DNA of 29,919 nucleotides from an uncultured Prevotellaceae bacterium (GCA_946539635.1 CAMNHS010000001.1:1-29919), one strand, 5' to 3'. Positions 1-8,707 are shown, counted from the stretch's first letter. Notes: generated by a model not told the origin, from the sequence alone. Translations and numbers: made by a program.

Positions 1-144
1 GTTCGAGAGAACCGCTGGGGTACACTTAGAGCCCCACCCGTTGGAGAAGGTGTTAATAGTACGGCGTTTGGCCGCGCCTACGGTTAGTGAATCCGACTCC
101 GAAGAATGTATATTAATAAAGTAATTTTTAAAAGAAACTTAAGA
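1..144 (+). promoter_or_regulatory. Structured 5' leader of the rplM operon (5' end cut by window)
   Basis: No convincing ORF occupies this stretch, and the first 102 bases fold readily by eye. I see a 4-bp stem at 1-4/9-12 with a GAGA loop, a 5-bp stem at 16-20/32-36, a helix at 59-61 and 63-66 pairing with 75-81 (C62 bulged), a small stem at 82-85/90-94 with one bulge, and a 6-bp closing helix 41-46/97-102 with one G-U pair. An AT-rich, probably unstructured stretch of about 40 bases leads to the rplM start. This is what an autoregulatory ribosomal-protein leader would look like, with L13 or S9 as the likely ligand; that role is inference. No promoter is visible, so it may lie left of the window. 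The region could also include the 3' end of an unrelated small RNA. Confidence 0.55.
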
Positions 145-606
145 ATGAACACTTTAAGTTACAAGACAATTTCCATCAACAAGGAAACAGCGAAGAAGGA
201 GTGGGTCGTTGTTGATGCTACTGATCAGGTAGTTGGACGTTTCGCTTCGAAAGTGGCAAAACTGCTTCGTGGTAAGTACAAGCCAACCTTTACTCCGCAT
301 GTTGATTGTGGTGACAATGTTATTATAATTAACGCAGAAAAGGTAGTCTTCACAGGTAAGAAAGAAACCGATAAGGTTTACACACGTTACACCGGTTATC
401 CTGGTGGTCAGCGTTTCAATACTCCTGCTGAACTGCGTAAGAAGAATGGTGGCGTTGAGAAGATGCTCCGTCACGCTGTAAAGGGTATGCTTCCAAAAGG
501 CATACTGGGACGTTCTCTGATGAATAACCTCTACATATACGAGGGCGCTGAGCACAAGCAAGAGGCTCAGAAGCCTAAGGCAATCGATATCAATCAGTAT
601 AAATAA
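145..606 (+). CDS. rplM: 50S ribosomal protein L13
   Basis: L13 is a 153-residue early-assembly protein of the large ribosomal subunit. The reading frame opens further upstream at 106, but the start at 145 (MNTLSYKTIS) matches the usual Bacteroidales N-terminus, and the earlier codons fall in the AT-rich leader. Recognisable family stretches are WVVVDATDQVVGR near residue 20, HVDCGDNVIIINA near residue 52, YTGYPGGQ near residue 83, KGMLPKG near residue 115, and the C-terminal AIDINQYK. The gene is followed after 17 bases by rpsI, the standard L13-S9 pair, so the two are almost certainly co-transcribed. Regulation through the structured leader in front is likely but unproven. Nothing is truncated or unusual in the protein itself. 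Confidence 0.97.
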   Translation: MNTLSYKTISINKETAKKEWVVVDATDQVVGRFASKVAKLLRGKYKPTFTPHVDCGDNVIIINAEKVVFTGKKETDKVYTRYTGYPGGQRFNTPAELRKKNGGVEKMLRHAVKGMLPKGILGRSLMNNLYIYEGAEHKQEAQKPKAIDINQYK

Positions 607-623
607 ACACAAAGTAAGATACA

Positions 624-1010
624 ATGGAAGTAATAAACGCAATCGGTCGCCGCAAGAGTGCTATTGCACGTGTATATATGTCAGAGGGCACCGGTAAGAT
701 AACTATCAATAAGGTAGATATAACAGAATATTTCCCATCTGCTATCCTGCAGTACGTTGTAAAGCAGCCATTGGAGCTGCTTGAGGCAACTGGAAAGTAT
801 GACATCAAGGCTAACCTTGATGGCGGTGGCTTTACAGGTCAGTCTCAGGCTCTCAGACTTGCTATTGCACGCGCACTGGTTAAGGTTGACGCTGAAGATA
901 AGAAGAAACTCAAAGATCATGGCTTCCTGACACGTGATGCACGTGAGGTAGAACGTAAGAAGCCAGGTCGTCCAAAGGCACGTCGCCGCTTCCAGTTCTC
1001 TAAGCGTTAA
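624..1010 (+). CDS. rpsI: 30S ribosomal protein S9
   Basis: S9 is a 128-residue small-subunit protein whose C-terminal tail reaches the P-site tRNA. The N-terminal family signature GRRKSAIARVY is present. So are the central GGGFTGQSQALRLAIARAL region and the C-terminal basic tail rich in Arg and Lys, ending in the conserved SKR. Length is typical. It lies 17 bases after rplM and is separated from rpsB by 141 non-coding bases that contain several hairpins. Expression therefore probably continues from the rplM leader, with a second control point before rpsB. Confidence 0.97.
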   Translation: MEVINAIGRRKSAIARVYMSEGTGKITINKVDITEYFPSAILQYVVKQPLELLEATGKYDIKANLDGGGFTGQSQALRLAIARALVKVDAEDKKKLKDHGFLTRDAREVERKKPGRPKARRRFQFSKR

Positions 1011-1151
1011 TAGCAGACTTAGTTTAGCATCTAAACACCTGAGACTCTACACACGCTCTTATGCGTATATAATAATGTGTAGGCTACCCAGTGTGTTGGT
1101 TGCTTAAAATAGCAATTAAAAAAGAAAGTAAACAATTTTAAAAAGAACATT
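1011..1151 (+). promoter_or_regulatory. Hairpin-rich leader between rpsI and rpsB
   Basis: These 141 non-coding bases hold three successive stem-loops readable by eye. A 6-bp perfect stem lies at 1022-1027/1031-1036. A 7-bp perfect stem at 1047-1053/1076-1082 has a smaller 4-bp stem inside it (1053-1056/1063-1066, sharing base 1053). A 5-bp stem lies at 1100-1104/1111-1115. An A-rich tract of about 35 bases then leads to the rpsB ATG. No U-run follows any stem, so none is a simple intrinsic terminator. The position directly before rpsB suggests S2-responsive control of the rpsB-tsf pair, or an RNA processing site; this is inference. No clear TAnnTTTG promoter was found. Confidence 0.45.
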
Positions 1152-2033
1152 ATGTCAAGAACAAATTTTGAACAGTTACTTCAGGCAGGTTGTCATTTCG
1201 GACACCTCAAGCGTAAATGGAATCCAGCAATGGCTCCATACATCTTCATGGAACGCAATGGCATCCATATCATTGACCTTAACAAGACAGTCGTTAAGAT
1301 TGATGAGGCTGCAGAAGCACTGAAGAATATAGCAAAACAAGGTAAGAAGATTCTCTTTGTTGCTACAAAGAAGCAGGCAAAGGACGTTATTGCTGAGAAG
1401 GCACAGAGCGTACAGATGCCATACGTTAACGAGCGTTGGGCTGGTGGTATGCTTACAAACTTCCAGACAATACGTAAGGCTATCAAAAAGATGGCTAACA
1501 TCGACAAGATGACATCTGACGGTACTTTTGCAAACCTTTCAAAGCGTGAGTTGCTCCAGATTTCTCGTCAGCGTGCTAAGTTGGAGAAGAACCTCGGTTC
1601 TATCGTTGACCTGACACGTCTGCCATCAGCACTCTTCATCGTTGATATCGAGAAGGAGCACATCGCTGTTAAGGAGGCTCATCGTCTTAATATCCCTGTA
1701 TTTGCAATCACTGACACCAACACAAATCCTAACGACGTTGACTATGCTATCCCAGCAAACGATGACGCAAAGGATTCTGTAGAGGTAATCCTCAATGCAA
1801 TGTGCGACGCTATCAATGAGGGTCTCGCAGAGCGTAAGGCTGAGAAGGCTGACGAAAAGGCTGCTGCTGAGCAGGAGGATAAGCCACGTGTCAAGAAGGT
1901 AGAGAAGGTTGCTGAGGCTGCTGCTCCTGCTGACGATGAAGAAGAGCCTGCAAAGAAGGCAACAAAAAAGTCTGCAAAGAAGGCTGCTGAAGAGGCTGAG
2001 GCAGCAGAAGAGAAGGCAGAGGTAGCTGAGTAA
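1152..2033 (+). CDS. rpsB: 30S ribosomal protein S2, with Lys/Ala/Glu-rich tail
   Basis: S2 is a 293-residue protein that binds late to the back of the small subunit. The core (about residues 1-225) carries family stretches such as GCHFGHLKRKWNP near residue 13, VATKKQA near residue 70, NERWAGGMLTNF near residue 92, and ITDTNTNPNDVDYAIPANDD near residue 187. After about residue 228 the protein becomes a low-complexity tail of roughly 65 residues made almost only of Ala, Lys and Glu. It is probably disordered and makes the protein longer than the roughly 240 residues common in other phyla. Such tails occur in Bacteroidales S2 proteins. The gene is followed after 47 bases by tsf, the classical S2-EF-Ts pair. 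Confidence 0.97.
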   Translation: MSRTNFEQLLQAGCHFGHLKRKWNPAMAPYIFMERNGIHIIDLNKTVVKIDEAAEALKNIAKQGKKILFVATKKQAKDVIAEKAQSVQMPYVNERWAGGMLTNFQTIRKAIKKMANIDKMTSDGTFANLSKRELLQISRQRAKLEKNLGSIVDLTRLPSALFIVDIEKEHIAVKEAHRLNIPVFAITDTNTNPNDVDYAIPANDDAKDSVEVILNAMCDAINEGLAERKAEKADEKAAAEQEDKPRVKKVEKVAEAAAPADDEEEPAKKATKKSAKKAAEEAEAAEEKAEVAE

Positions 2034-2080
2034 TCTGCTCTCTGCATTTAATTATTTCACTTTAAAAATTAGTTATTACA

Positions 2081-3073
2081 ATGGCTATAACAATGGAAAG
2101 CATCAAGACTCTGCGTGCTATGACAGGCGCTGGTCTTGCTGACGTGAAAAAGGCTCTGACAGAAGCTGACGGCGATATGGATCGTGCAAAGGAAATCCTC
2201 CGTGAGCGTGGTCAGGCAATCGCTGCGAAGCGTAGTGATCGTGAGACATCAAATGGTTGTGTACTCGTTAAGAGCGCAAACGGATTCAGTGCAATTATCG
2301 CTCTGAAGTGTGAAACTGACTTCGTTGCTAACGGTGCTGACTACATAAAGTTGACACAGGATATCCTCGATGCTGCTGTTGCTGCGAAGGCTAAGAGCAT
2401 CGATGAGGTTAATAACCTGACACTTGCTAACGGCCAGACTGTTGCTGCTGCTATTACAGAGAGATCTGGTGTAACAGGTGAGAAGATGGAACTGGACGGA
2501 TACCTCTACCTCGAGGGTGAGAATGTTTCTTGCTACAACCACATGAACAAGAATACTCTCTGCACAATGGTACAGACCAACAAGCCAGCAGAGGAGCAGG
2601 CACACGCTGTTGCTATGCAGGTAGCAGCTATGAAGCCAGTAGCCCTCAGCGAGGCAGACGTTGATCCAAAAATCATTGAAGAGGAGAAGACTGTTGCTCG
2701 TGAGAAGACAAAGCAGGAGCAGGTACAGAAGGCTGTTGACAACGCTTTGAAGAAGGCTGGCATCAACCCAGCACACGTTGACTCTGAGGATCACATGGAG
2801 TCTAACATGGCTAAGGGATGGATTACAGCTGAGGACGTTGCTAAGGCAAAGGAAATCATTGCTACTGTTTCTGCTGAGAAGGCTGCAAGTATTCCTGAAC
2901 AGATGCTTGAGGGTATCGTTAACGGACGTATCAACAAGTTCTACAAGGAGGCTTGTCTGCTCAACCAGGAGTTCATCCAGGACTCAAAGATGACTGTTAC
3001 AGATTATCTGAAGTCAACTGACAAGGATTTGACTGTTACTGCATTCAAGAGATTCTCTCTGCAGGCAGATTAA
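2081..3073 (+). CDS. tsf: Translation elongation factor Ts
   Basis: EF-Ts is the cytoplasmic nucleotide exchange factor that releases GDP from EF-Tu. The 330-residue protein begins with the family UBA-like domain (IKTLRAMTGAGLADVKKAL near residue 8). It continues with the core motif CETDFVA near residue 76, the EF-Tu-contacting TDFV element. The C-terminal half has the coiled-coil and second core segment (IVNGRINKFYKE and NQEFIQDS, about residues 279-305). An ATG at 2081 fits the family start better than the in-frame ATG five codons later. It ends the translation block and is followed directly by an intrinsic terminator. Length is normal for Bacteroidales, somewhat longer than the E. coli protein. 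Confidence 0.96.
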   Translation: MAITMESIKTLRAMTGAGLADVKKALTEADGDMDRAKEILRERGQAIAAKRSDRETSNGCVLVKSANGFSAIIALKCETDFVANGADYIKLTQDILDAAVAAKAKSIDEVNNLTLANGQTVAAAITERSGVTGEKMELDGYLYLEGENVSCYNHMNKNTLCTMVQTNKPAEEQAHAVAMQVAAMKPVALSEADVDPKIIEEEKTVAREKTKQEQVQKAVDNALKKAGINPAHVDSEDHMESNMAKGWITAEDVAKAKEIIATVSAEKAASIPEQMLEGIVNGRINKFYKEACLLNQEFIQDSKMTVTDYLKSTDKDLTVTAFKRFSLQAD

Positions 3074-3098
3074 GAAAAGGATTATTACGATAATAGAT

Positions 3099-3134
3099 GC
3101 GTCAGTGCCTTGGGGCGCTGGCGCGTTTTTTTTT
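3099..3134 (+). terminator. Intrinsic terminator after tsf
   Basis: An 11-bp GC-rich stem, 3099-3109 with 3114-3124, contains two G-U pairs, closes on a TTGG tetraloop, and is followed after one base by nine consecutive T residues (3126-3134). It lies 26 bases past the tsf stop codon. This is a strong rho-independent terminator that ends the rplM-rpsI-rpsB-tsf transcript. Confidence 0.93.
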
Positions 3135-3190
3135 GTAGGGGAGTGAAGAGGGGGGAGTGAAAGTGAGAAATAAAACTTAATAAAATTAAA

Positions 3191-3862
3191 ATGAAGATAT
3201 TCGCTGTGGGCATGAACTATGCTCAGCACAATAAAGAGATAAAAACTGCGTTATTACAAAAGGGAGTTGGCTCTTCAGATAATGACACGGAACGCAACCC
3301 TGTCATCTTCACGAAAGCCGATTCTTCGTTGCTGAAAGACGGAAAACCGTTCTTCGTGCCTGACTTCATGGGGCGTATAGACTATGAAACAGAGGTCGTG
3401 GTGCGTATCTGTCGCCTTGGCAAGAGTATTCCGGAGCAGTTTGCACATCGCTACTATGATGCCTTCACTGTTGGAATAGATTTCACGGCGCGTGACATGC
3501 AGAAGGCGCTTCGAGAAGAGGGACAGCCCTGGGAAATAGCGAAAGGGTTTGACGGAGCAGCAGTGATAGGAGAGTGGATTCCCAAGGAGAGTGTGCTGAA
3601 CGAACAGCAAATGAAGGGAAAGGAACGTCCGGCAGTGGAATTCTCAATGCTGATGAACGGAGAACTGAAACAGAAAGGAAATACTGTTGAGATGCTTTGC
3701 TCTATTGACCGTCTGATAAGCTACATATCGCAATACTTCACTCTCAAGACGGGAGATATGATATATACCGGAACCCCAGTGGGAGTAGGCCCTGTAAAGC
3801 CAGATGACCACATCGAGGGATTCATAAACGAAAAGAAGATTTTAGATTTCTGGTGCAGATAA
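3191..3862 (+). CDS. FAH-family hydrolase (acylpyruvase / oxaloacetate decarboxylase-like)
   Basis: A cytoplasmic 223-residue single-domain member of the fumarylacetoacetate hydrolase family. The family metal site (Mg or Mn) is visible as Glu66 and Glu68 in YETEVVV and Asp97 in GIDFTARD. The latter stretch is the form typical of FAHD1/YcgM-type acylpyruvases. The C-terminal family signature TGTPVGVGPVKPDD lies near residue 194. Such enzymes cleave acylpyruvates or decarboxylate oxaloacetate; the true substrate cannot be read from the sequence. The gene starts 56 bases after the tsf terminator. That gap is purine-rich (runs of G and A around 3135-3175) and shows no clear TAnnTTTG promoter. Its 3' end overlaps porU by 10 bases, so the two genes are probably translationally coupled. 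A role in secretion is not implied by the family. Confidence 0.88.
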   Translation: MKIFAVGMNYAQHNKEIKTALLQKGVGSSDNDTERNPVIFTKADSSLLKDGKPFFVPDFMGRIDYETEVVVRICRLGKSIPEQFAHRYYDAFTVGIDFTARDMQKALREEGQPWEIAKGFDGAAVIGEWIPKESVLNEQQMKGKERPAVEFSMLMNGELKQKGNTVEMLCSIDRLISYISQYFTLKTGDMIYTGTPVGVGPVKPDDHIEGFINEKKILDFWCR

Positions 3863-6800
3863 AACGTATTATATTTCTTTTGCTGATGATGCCAATTATG
3901 GTGTCGGCGCAAGATTTGTATAAGCTGACGAGCAAGGAGATGGACGAACCCAAGAATGAGTTCCTTCACTTGTCTGGAAATTATAAGGATTCCACTTACA
4001 CTATGCGAATCCTTTATCCTGACTATACTCCTTTGAAACGCAAGGCTGCACGAAAATATCGCAAAAAGATGCAGAGAGAGAATATTATACTTCCTGAACG
4101 CCCGGCTGTCAGTTATGACGTTTTTACAGATAGAAAGGAGTCCGTTTTGCGTGCTTCTTTCAATCCTATTGTTGAGCGCGACGGGAGATTGTACGAGGTT
4201 ACCGATTACATCCCGCAGTGGAGCGTAGCATCTCGTAATTCCGGCGTTTCCCAGAATGCAGCAAGGTCGGCAACGCGTGCCTCTGCATTGACGACGACAG
4301 CATCGTCATATTCTTCATCGTCGGTATTAGCCTCAGGCACATGGGCAAAGATTCGTGTCAGCGAGACAGGCATCTGTCGCCTGACGTCCGATGTTATCTC
4401 ACAGGCAGGATTCTCCGATATCTCAAAGGTGAAGGTCTATGGCTTTGGTGGCGCTTTGGTGCCAGAGCAGCTGACACAGGAGTGGATTGCGGCACATGAT
4501 GATTTGCCAGAAGTGGCAGTGTGCCCAAAAGACGGACAACTTTACTTCTATGCCTACGGTCCTGTATCATATACCGACAACACTGTAACGACACGCACCA
4601 GGAATCCATATTCCGACTACGGATATTATTTCATCACCCAGACAGACGGCGCAAGAAAGGAGTGCTCCGAGGCAGAATTGCTCAGTAGTGCTGCTGCAAA
4701 CGCTGTTGCCTATCATGATTTGTACGAGAGTGATGGCTATGCGTGGCATGAGATGGGCCGTGAACTGGTGGAAGCGGAAGAATTGACAACAGGGAAGGCA
4801 AAGATTATAAACCTTTCAGTGCCGGAAAATGCTGGTACAGTTACCATTACAGCTGTCCTTACGGCAACAAATGCGGGTTATATTGTTTCCGCAGGGGAGG
4901 CAAGTAAGAGCGGTAACATCAGGACAAGCTCCAGTGAGCATGTAACAATGTTCAGTACCGTTACGCTTACTTGTAGTGGCTCTGGTACGTTGCCTGTCAC
5001 TGTGGCGTGCAATAGCGGTGGTCCGATAAGAATCGATTATATACTGGCTACATTCAGCAATCCGAAGTCCTATGCTCTTAGTAGCAGCTTGCCTGCAGCA
5101 GAGTATGTGGAAAATGTGTCAAACCAGAACCACCATGCTGACGAGGCTGTGGATTACGTCATCATCATTCCGACATCAAAGAAACTATACAATCAGGCGA
5201 AGCGCCTTGGTGACCTTCATGCCACACACGACGGCATGACATACCGTATTGTTCCTGCAAACGAATTATATAATGAGTTCTCCAGCGGCACGCCTGACGT
5301 GTCTGCCTATCGCCGTTACCTGAAGATGTTCTACGACAAGGGCAGCGACGGCGGTGTGAAGAATGTCCTTCTGCTGGGCGACTGTATGTGGGATAACAGG
5401 ATGAAGACCATTACGGGAGACTATTTTGTTGACGATTACCTCCTTGTCTATGAGACATATAATTCCTACGACAAGACGAGGGCGGTGCCTATCGATGACT
5501 TCATTGCCATATTGCAGGATGGTATGACAGTAAATGCCGACGGCATTGTGCAGACAAATATGCAGATGGATTGTGGAGTAGGGCGCATTCCTGTTACCAC
5601 CGATGCTGAAGCAAAGCAAGTTGTCGATAAGATTGTCGATTACGTTGAGAAATCTCCGTCAGGCAGTTGGCAGAACGGCGTAACCTTCATTGGTGATGAC
5701 GGTGACGAGAACAGCCACATGAAGTTTATCAACGACTTGGCGGACGAGATGATAGCCCGAGGCGGATATAATGTGACGAAGATTATGGCCGATGCCTACG
5801 TCATGAAGAAAACTTCTACCGGCAACAGGTATCCCGTAGTCGAGACTCTTATCAAGCAGTTGCAGAACGATGGCCAGCTCATTATGAACTATGGCGGTCA
5901 CGGTTCGTGGAATCAGTTAAGTCATGAGAAGATACTGATGCTCGATGATGTGAAGAAATTCAAGGGTGAGAACTATTCGTTGTGGATTATGGCCGCCTGT
6001 GAGACGATGCCTTACGACTATACCCATAGTACTCTCGGCGAGGAATTGTTGCTGAACAAGGATGGTGGTGCCATTGCCTCCTATGGTGCTGCCCGTGCGG
6101 TATATGAGACATACAATGCGAAGATAGACAAATACATGATGGACAATCTGTTTGCCTATGACAGCAATGGCAAGCCATTGACGCTTGGTGAGGTACAGCG
6201 TCGTGCAAAGAATCAGTTGGTTAAGACTGGTTCAGACCTCACGGTCAACAAACACCACTACGCCCTCCTTGGCGACCCTGCCATGTCGCTTGCCATACCG
6301 ACATATAATGTAAAGGTCGATAAGATAAACGGCATTGCTGCCGGTAACCCGATACAGACGAAGGCCCTCAGCACTGTTACTGTCGAGGGACACATTGAGA
6401 CGCTTGACGGTCAGATGGCACCAAACTTTAACGGCAAACTCCACAGCACTGTGAAGGATGCCAAGCAGACCATCGTTTGTCGCGGACAAGCCGATTCTGA
6501 TACACGTTTCCAGTATGACGACTACGACTCCAACATCTTCATGGGTACTACGACAGTCACCGGCGGACAGTTCCGTTTCACCTTCCGTGTTCCGAAGGAT
6601 ATCTATGACGAGAATACCAACGGCCTGATGGTGCTCCATGCTTTGGACGAGAACAATAAGGTATCAGCCAACGGGCACGATACATCGATGTATCCTTACG
6701 GCGTTGAGGCTGCGGTGAATGACTCTATCGGCCCTGCCATTCATTCCTACCTGAATACTCCGTCGTTTGTCAATGGCGGCAGTGTAGGCCGTACGCCGTT

Positions 6801-7377
6801 CTTCGTGGCAGAGATAAACGATGCTGACGGCATAAACGTTGCAGAGTCATCACTGGGACACTATATGGAACTCATCGTTGACGGCAGTGCCGAGATGACC
6901 TATAACCTTAACGACAACTTCACCTTTGCTGACGACAGCTATACCTCTGGTTCTACGTGGTTTGTATTGCCAAACCTCTCTTTGGGCAAACATTCGCTCA
7001 CTTTCCGTGCTTGGGATGTGCTCAACAATACCAGCCAGATATCTCTCGACTTCAATGTCGTGAAGGGCTTTGAACCGACTATTGCCGATGTCATGGTGTC
7101 ACCAAATCCTGCTAAGACGGGCGAGAACGTTACATTCTACGTTACCCACGACCTGCAAGGTTCTGAGGCAGAGGTGAACATCGACATCATTGACATGACG
7201 GGCCGCATCGTGGGCCAGCTGCAGTGGAGCGATACCTTCTCTGCCACCAAGCCTACAACATACTACAAGTGGATTGCGTCCGGCCTCTCGCAGGGCATGT
7301 ACCTCTATCGTGTAAGAATCTCGTGCGACAAGTCAAAATATGTCTCAAAGACAAAGAAACTCCTGATAGGATATTAA
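3853..7377 (+). CDS. porU: Type IX secretion system sortase PorU (C25 gingipain-like)
   Basis: PorU is the outer-membrane-associated cysteine peptidase/transpeptidase that removes the C-terminal sorting domain from T9SS cargo and links cargo to the surface. The 1174-residue protein begins at a GTG that gives a complete signal peptide (about residues 1-19, ending VSA before Gln). The C25 peptidase domain covers roughly residues 430-800. Its catalytic pair is visible as His683 in YGGHGSW and Cys716 in MAACETMP. The C-terminal region (about 1080-1174) resembles a type A T9SS sorting domain, beginning VSPNPAKTGENV and ending KKLLIGY, as known for PorU. The GTG lies inside the last codons of the preceding hydrolase gene (10-base overlap). 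porV follows after 29 bases, and this adjacency is seen across T9SS-bearing Bacteroidota. Length is typical for PorU. Confidence 0.94.
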   Translation: MQIKRIIFLLLMMPIMVSAQDLYKLTSKEMDEPKNEFLHLSGNYKDSTYTMRILYPDYTPLKRKAARKYRKKMQRENIILPERPAVSYDVFTDRKESVLRASFNPIVERDGRLYEVTDYIPQWSVASRNSGVSQNAARSATRASALTTTASSYSSSSVLASGTWAKIRVSETGICRLTSDVISQAGFSDISKVKVYGFGGALVPEQLTQEWIAAHDDLPEVAVCPKDGQLYFYAYGPVSYTDNTVTTRTRNPYSDYGYYFITQTDGARKECSEAELLSSAAANAVAYHDLYESDGYAWHEMGRELVEAEELTTGKAKIINLSVPENAGTVTITAVLTATNAGYIVSAGEASKSGNIRTSSSEHVTMFSTVTLTCSGSGTLPVTVACNSGGPIRIDYILATFSNPKSYALSSSLPAAEYVENVSNQNHHADEAVDYVIIIPTSKKLYNQAKRLGDLHATHDGMTYRIVPANELYNEFSSGTPDVSAYRRYLKMFYDKGSDGGVKNVLLLGDCMWDNRMKTITGDYFVDDYLLVYETYNSYDKTRAVPIDDFIAILQDGMTVNADGIVQTNMQMDCGVGRIPVTTDAEAKQVVDKIVDYVEKSPSGSWQNGVTFIGDDGDENSHMKFINDLADEMIARGGYNVTKIMADAYVMKKTSTGNRYPVVETLIKQLQNDGQLIMNYGGHGSWNQLSHEKILMLDDVKKFKGENYSLWIMAACETMPYDYTHSTLGEELLLNKDGGAIASYGAARAVYETYNAKIDKYMMDNLFAYDSNGKPLTLGEVQRRAKNQLVKTGSDLTVNKHHYALLGDPAMSLAIPTYNVKVDKINGIAAGNPIQTKALSTVTVEGHIETLDGQMAPNFNGKLHSTVKDAKQTIVCRGQADSDTRFQYDDYDSNIFMGTTTVTGGQFRFTFRVPKDIYDENTNGLMVLHALDENNKVSANGHDTSMYPYGVEAAVNDSIGPAIHSYLNTPSFVNGGSVGRTPFFVAEINDADGINVAESSLGHYMELIVDGSAEMTYNLNDNFTFADDSYTSGSTWFVLPNLSLGKHSLTFRAWDVLNNTSQISLDFNVVKGFEPTIADVMVSPNPAKTGENVTFYVTHDLQGSEAEVNIDIIDMTGRIVGQLQWSDTFSATKPTTYYKWIASGLSQGMYLYRVRISCDKSKYVSKTKKLLIGY

Positions 7378-7406
7378 TGACGAACAACAACATAATTCTG
7401 AAATAA

Positions 7407-8612
7407 ATGATAAACAAAATCAAAATCCTCTTTCTGTTGTCAGCCCTTCTGCTGACGATGGCAGCTAATGCTCAGGACAAGCAAACCCTCTTTAACCCTG
7501 TGCATACGGCTATGGTGAGTCAGAATATCGCTCCTGATGCTCGTGCCGGCGGTATGGGTGATGTGGGTGTTGCTACTGATGCCGATGTGTCGTCGCAATA
7601 CTGGAACCCTGCCAAGTATCCGTTTGCTATCTCGAGGGCAGGCGTTCAGCTCAACTATACCCCTTGGTTGCGCAAACTCGTCAACGACATGAACATAGCA
7701 TATCTGTCGGGTTACTACAGAATTGGTGACTACAGCGCCGTTTCGGCTTCTATTCACTATTTCTCTCTCGGTGAGGTATATACTTCGTCAGGCGGCACCA
7801 GCGACACCTACGACATGACCATCAAGCCATACGAGATGAGTATTGATGCCGGCTACTCCATGATGCTGTCTGAGAAATTCTCTCTCGGTGCTGCCGTCAG
7901 GTATATGTTCTCAGACATGTCCTACAGCTCTACTGAGGAGAAGAAGACGGCCGGTGCCTTTGCTGCCGACATTGCGGGATACTATCAGAACTACATCAAC
8001 ATCGGCAAGCGCGAGTGTCAGCTCGGCCTCGGTTTCAATATCAGCAACATCGGTTCAAAGATGAATCTCACGGGTACCGACAGGTCGGAGTTCATTCCTA
8101 CGAACCTGCGTCTGGGTGCATCTCTCAAGGTGCCTATCGACGAATACAATACCATCACCATTGCCACCGATGTCAACAAACTCCTTGTGCCTACCTATCC
8201 TACGACGGAGCAGTATAACAAGGCTGTTGCCGAGGGTAAGACCACTGCCGTGAACATTGACCAGTATGCTGACGAGGTTTATTACAACGTCGGTTCCATT
8301 GCCGGTATCTTCAAGAGTTTCGGCGATGCCCCCGGTGGTTTCAAGGAAGAGATGAAGGAGATACAGCTCAGTGTCGGTGCCGAGTATTGCTATAACGATC
8401 GCTTTTCTGTCCGCGCCGGTTATCATGACGAGGCTGAGACAAAGGGTAACCGTAAATACTTCACCGTTGGTGCCGGATTCAAGATGAGTGCCTTCTCGCT
8501 GGATGCCGCCTATGTCATCTCAACAGCATCAAGCAATCCTCTTGACCAGACCCTCCGCTTCTCTCTCGCCTTCGACATCGACGGCATCAAAGACCTCTTC
8601 GGAAGGAGGTAG
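7407..8612 (+). CDS. porV: Type IX secretion outer-membrane protein PorV (LptO)
   Basis: PorV is a 14-stranded FadL-like outer-membrane barrel that shuttles T9SS cargo from the translocon to the PorU sortase. The 401-residue product has a clear signal peptide (residues 1-22, ANA before Gln). Next comes the conserved N-terminal stretch SQNIAPDARAGGMGDVGVA, then SSQYWNPAK, typical of the PorV/PorQ family. The rest alternates short amphipathic strands with turns, for example FSLGAAVRYMFSD and FSVRAGYHDEAE. It ends with a strand-like segment, TLRFSLAFDID, before a short tail. The gene lies 29 bases after porU with no terminator between, so co-expression is expected. Together the two genes imply that the rest of the T9SS is encoded elsewhere in the genome. 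Confidence 0.93.
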   Translation: MINKIKILFLLSALLLTMAANAQDKQTLFNPVHTAMVSQNIAPDARAGGMGDVGVATDADVSSQYWNPAKYPFAISRAGVQLNYTPWLRKLVNDMNIAYLSGYYRIGDYSAVSASIHYFSLGEVYTSSGGTSDTYDMTIKPYEMSIDAGYSMMLSEKFSLGAAVRYMFSDMSYSSTEEKKTAGAFAADIAGYYQNYINIGKRECQLGLGFNISNIGSKMNLTGTDRSEFIPTNLRLGASLKVPIDEYNTITIATDVNKLLVPTYPTTEQYNKAVAEGKTTAVNIDQYADEVYYNVGSIAGIFKSFGDAPGGFKEEMKEIQLSVGAEYCYNDRFSVRAGYHDEAETKGNRKYFTVGAGFKMSAFSLDAAYVISTASSNPLDQTLRFSLAFDIDGIKDLFGRR

Positions 8613-8661
8613 TGGTCAGTGATTAGTTATTAGTGGGTTCGACCACTTACTTCACCACTAA
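8611..8661. repeat. Overlapping inverted repeats downstream of porV
   Basis: Two perfect 7-bp inverted repeats interleave: AGTGGTC at 8611-8617 with GACCACT at 8641-8647, and TTAGTGG at 8630-8636 with CCACTAA at 8655-8661. They cannot both form at once, because the arms are interlaced (pseudoknot order) rather than nested. The first arm overlaps the porV stop codon. No T-run follows, so this is not the terminator, which lies further downstream at 8708. Confidence 0.4.
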
Positions 8662-8707
8662 AGTGATGCTCCCAAGGACATTTTCTGTTAGCCCTTGACC
8701 TTTGACC

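Noticed and set aside
1..103. tRNA or tmRNA 3' part, because of GTTCGAG at the start
   Set aside because: The base that should close the T-arm (C61) is missing, and no CCA end or acceptor pairing is present.
106..144. Upstream ATG extension of L13
   Set aside because: The 13 extra residues come from AT-rich leader sequence, and the start at 145 matches the family N-terminus.
154..642. Antisense ORF opposite rplM
   Set aside because: A shadow frame of a conserved ribosomal gene with no recognisable protein features.
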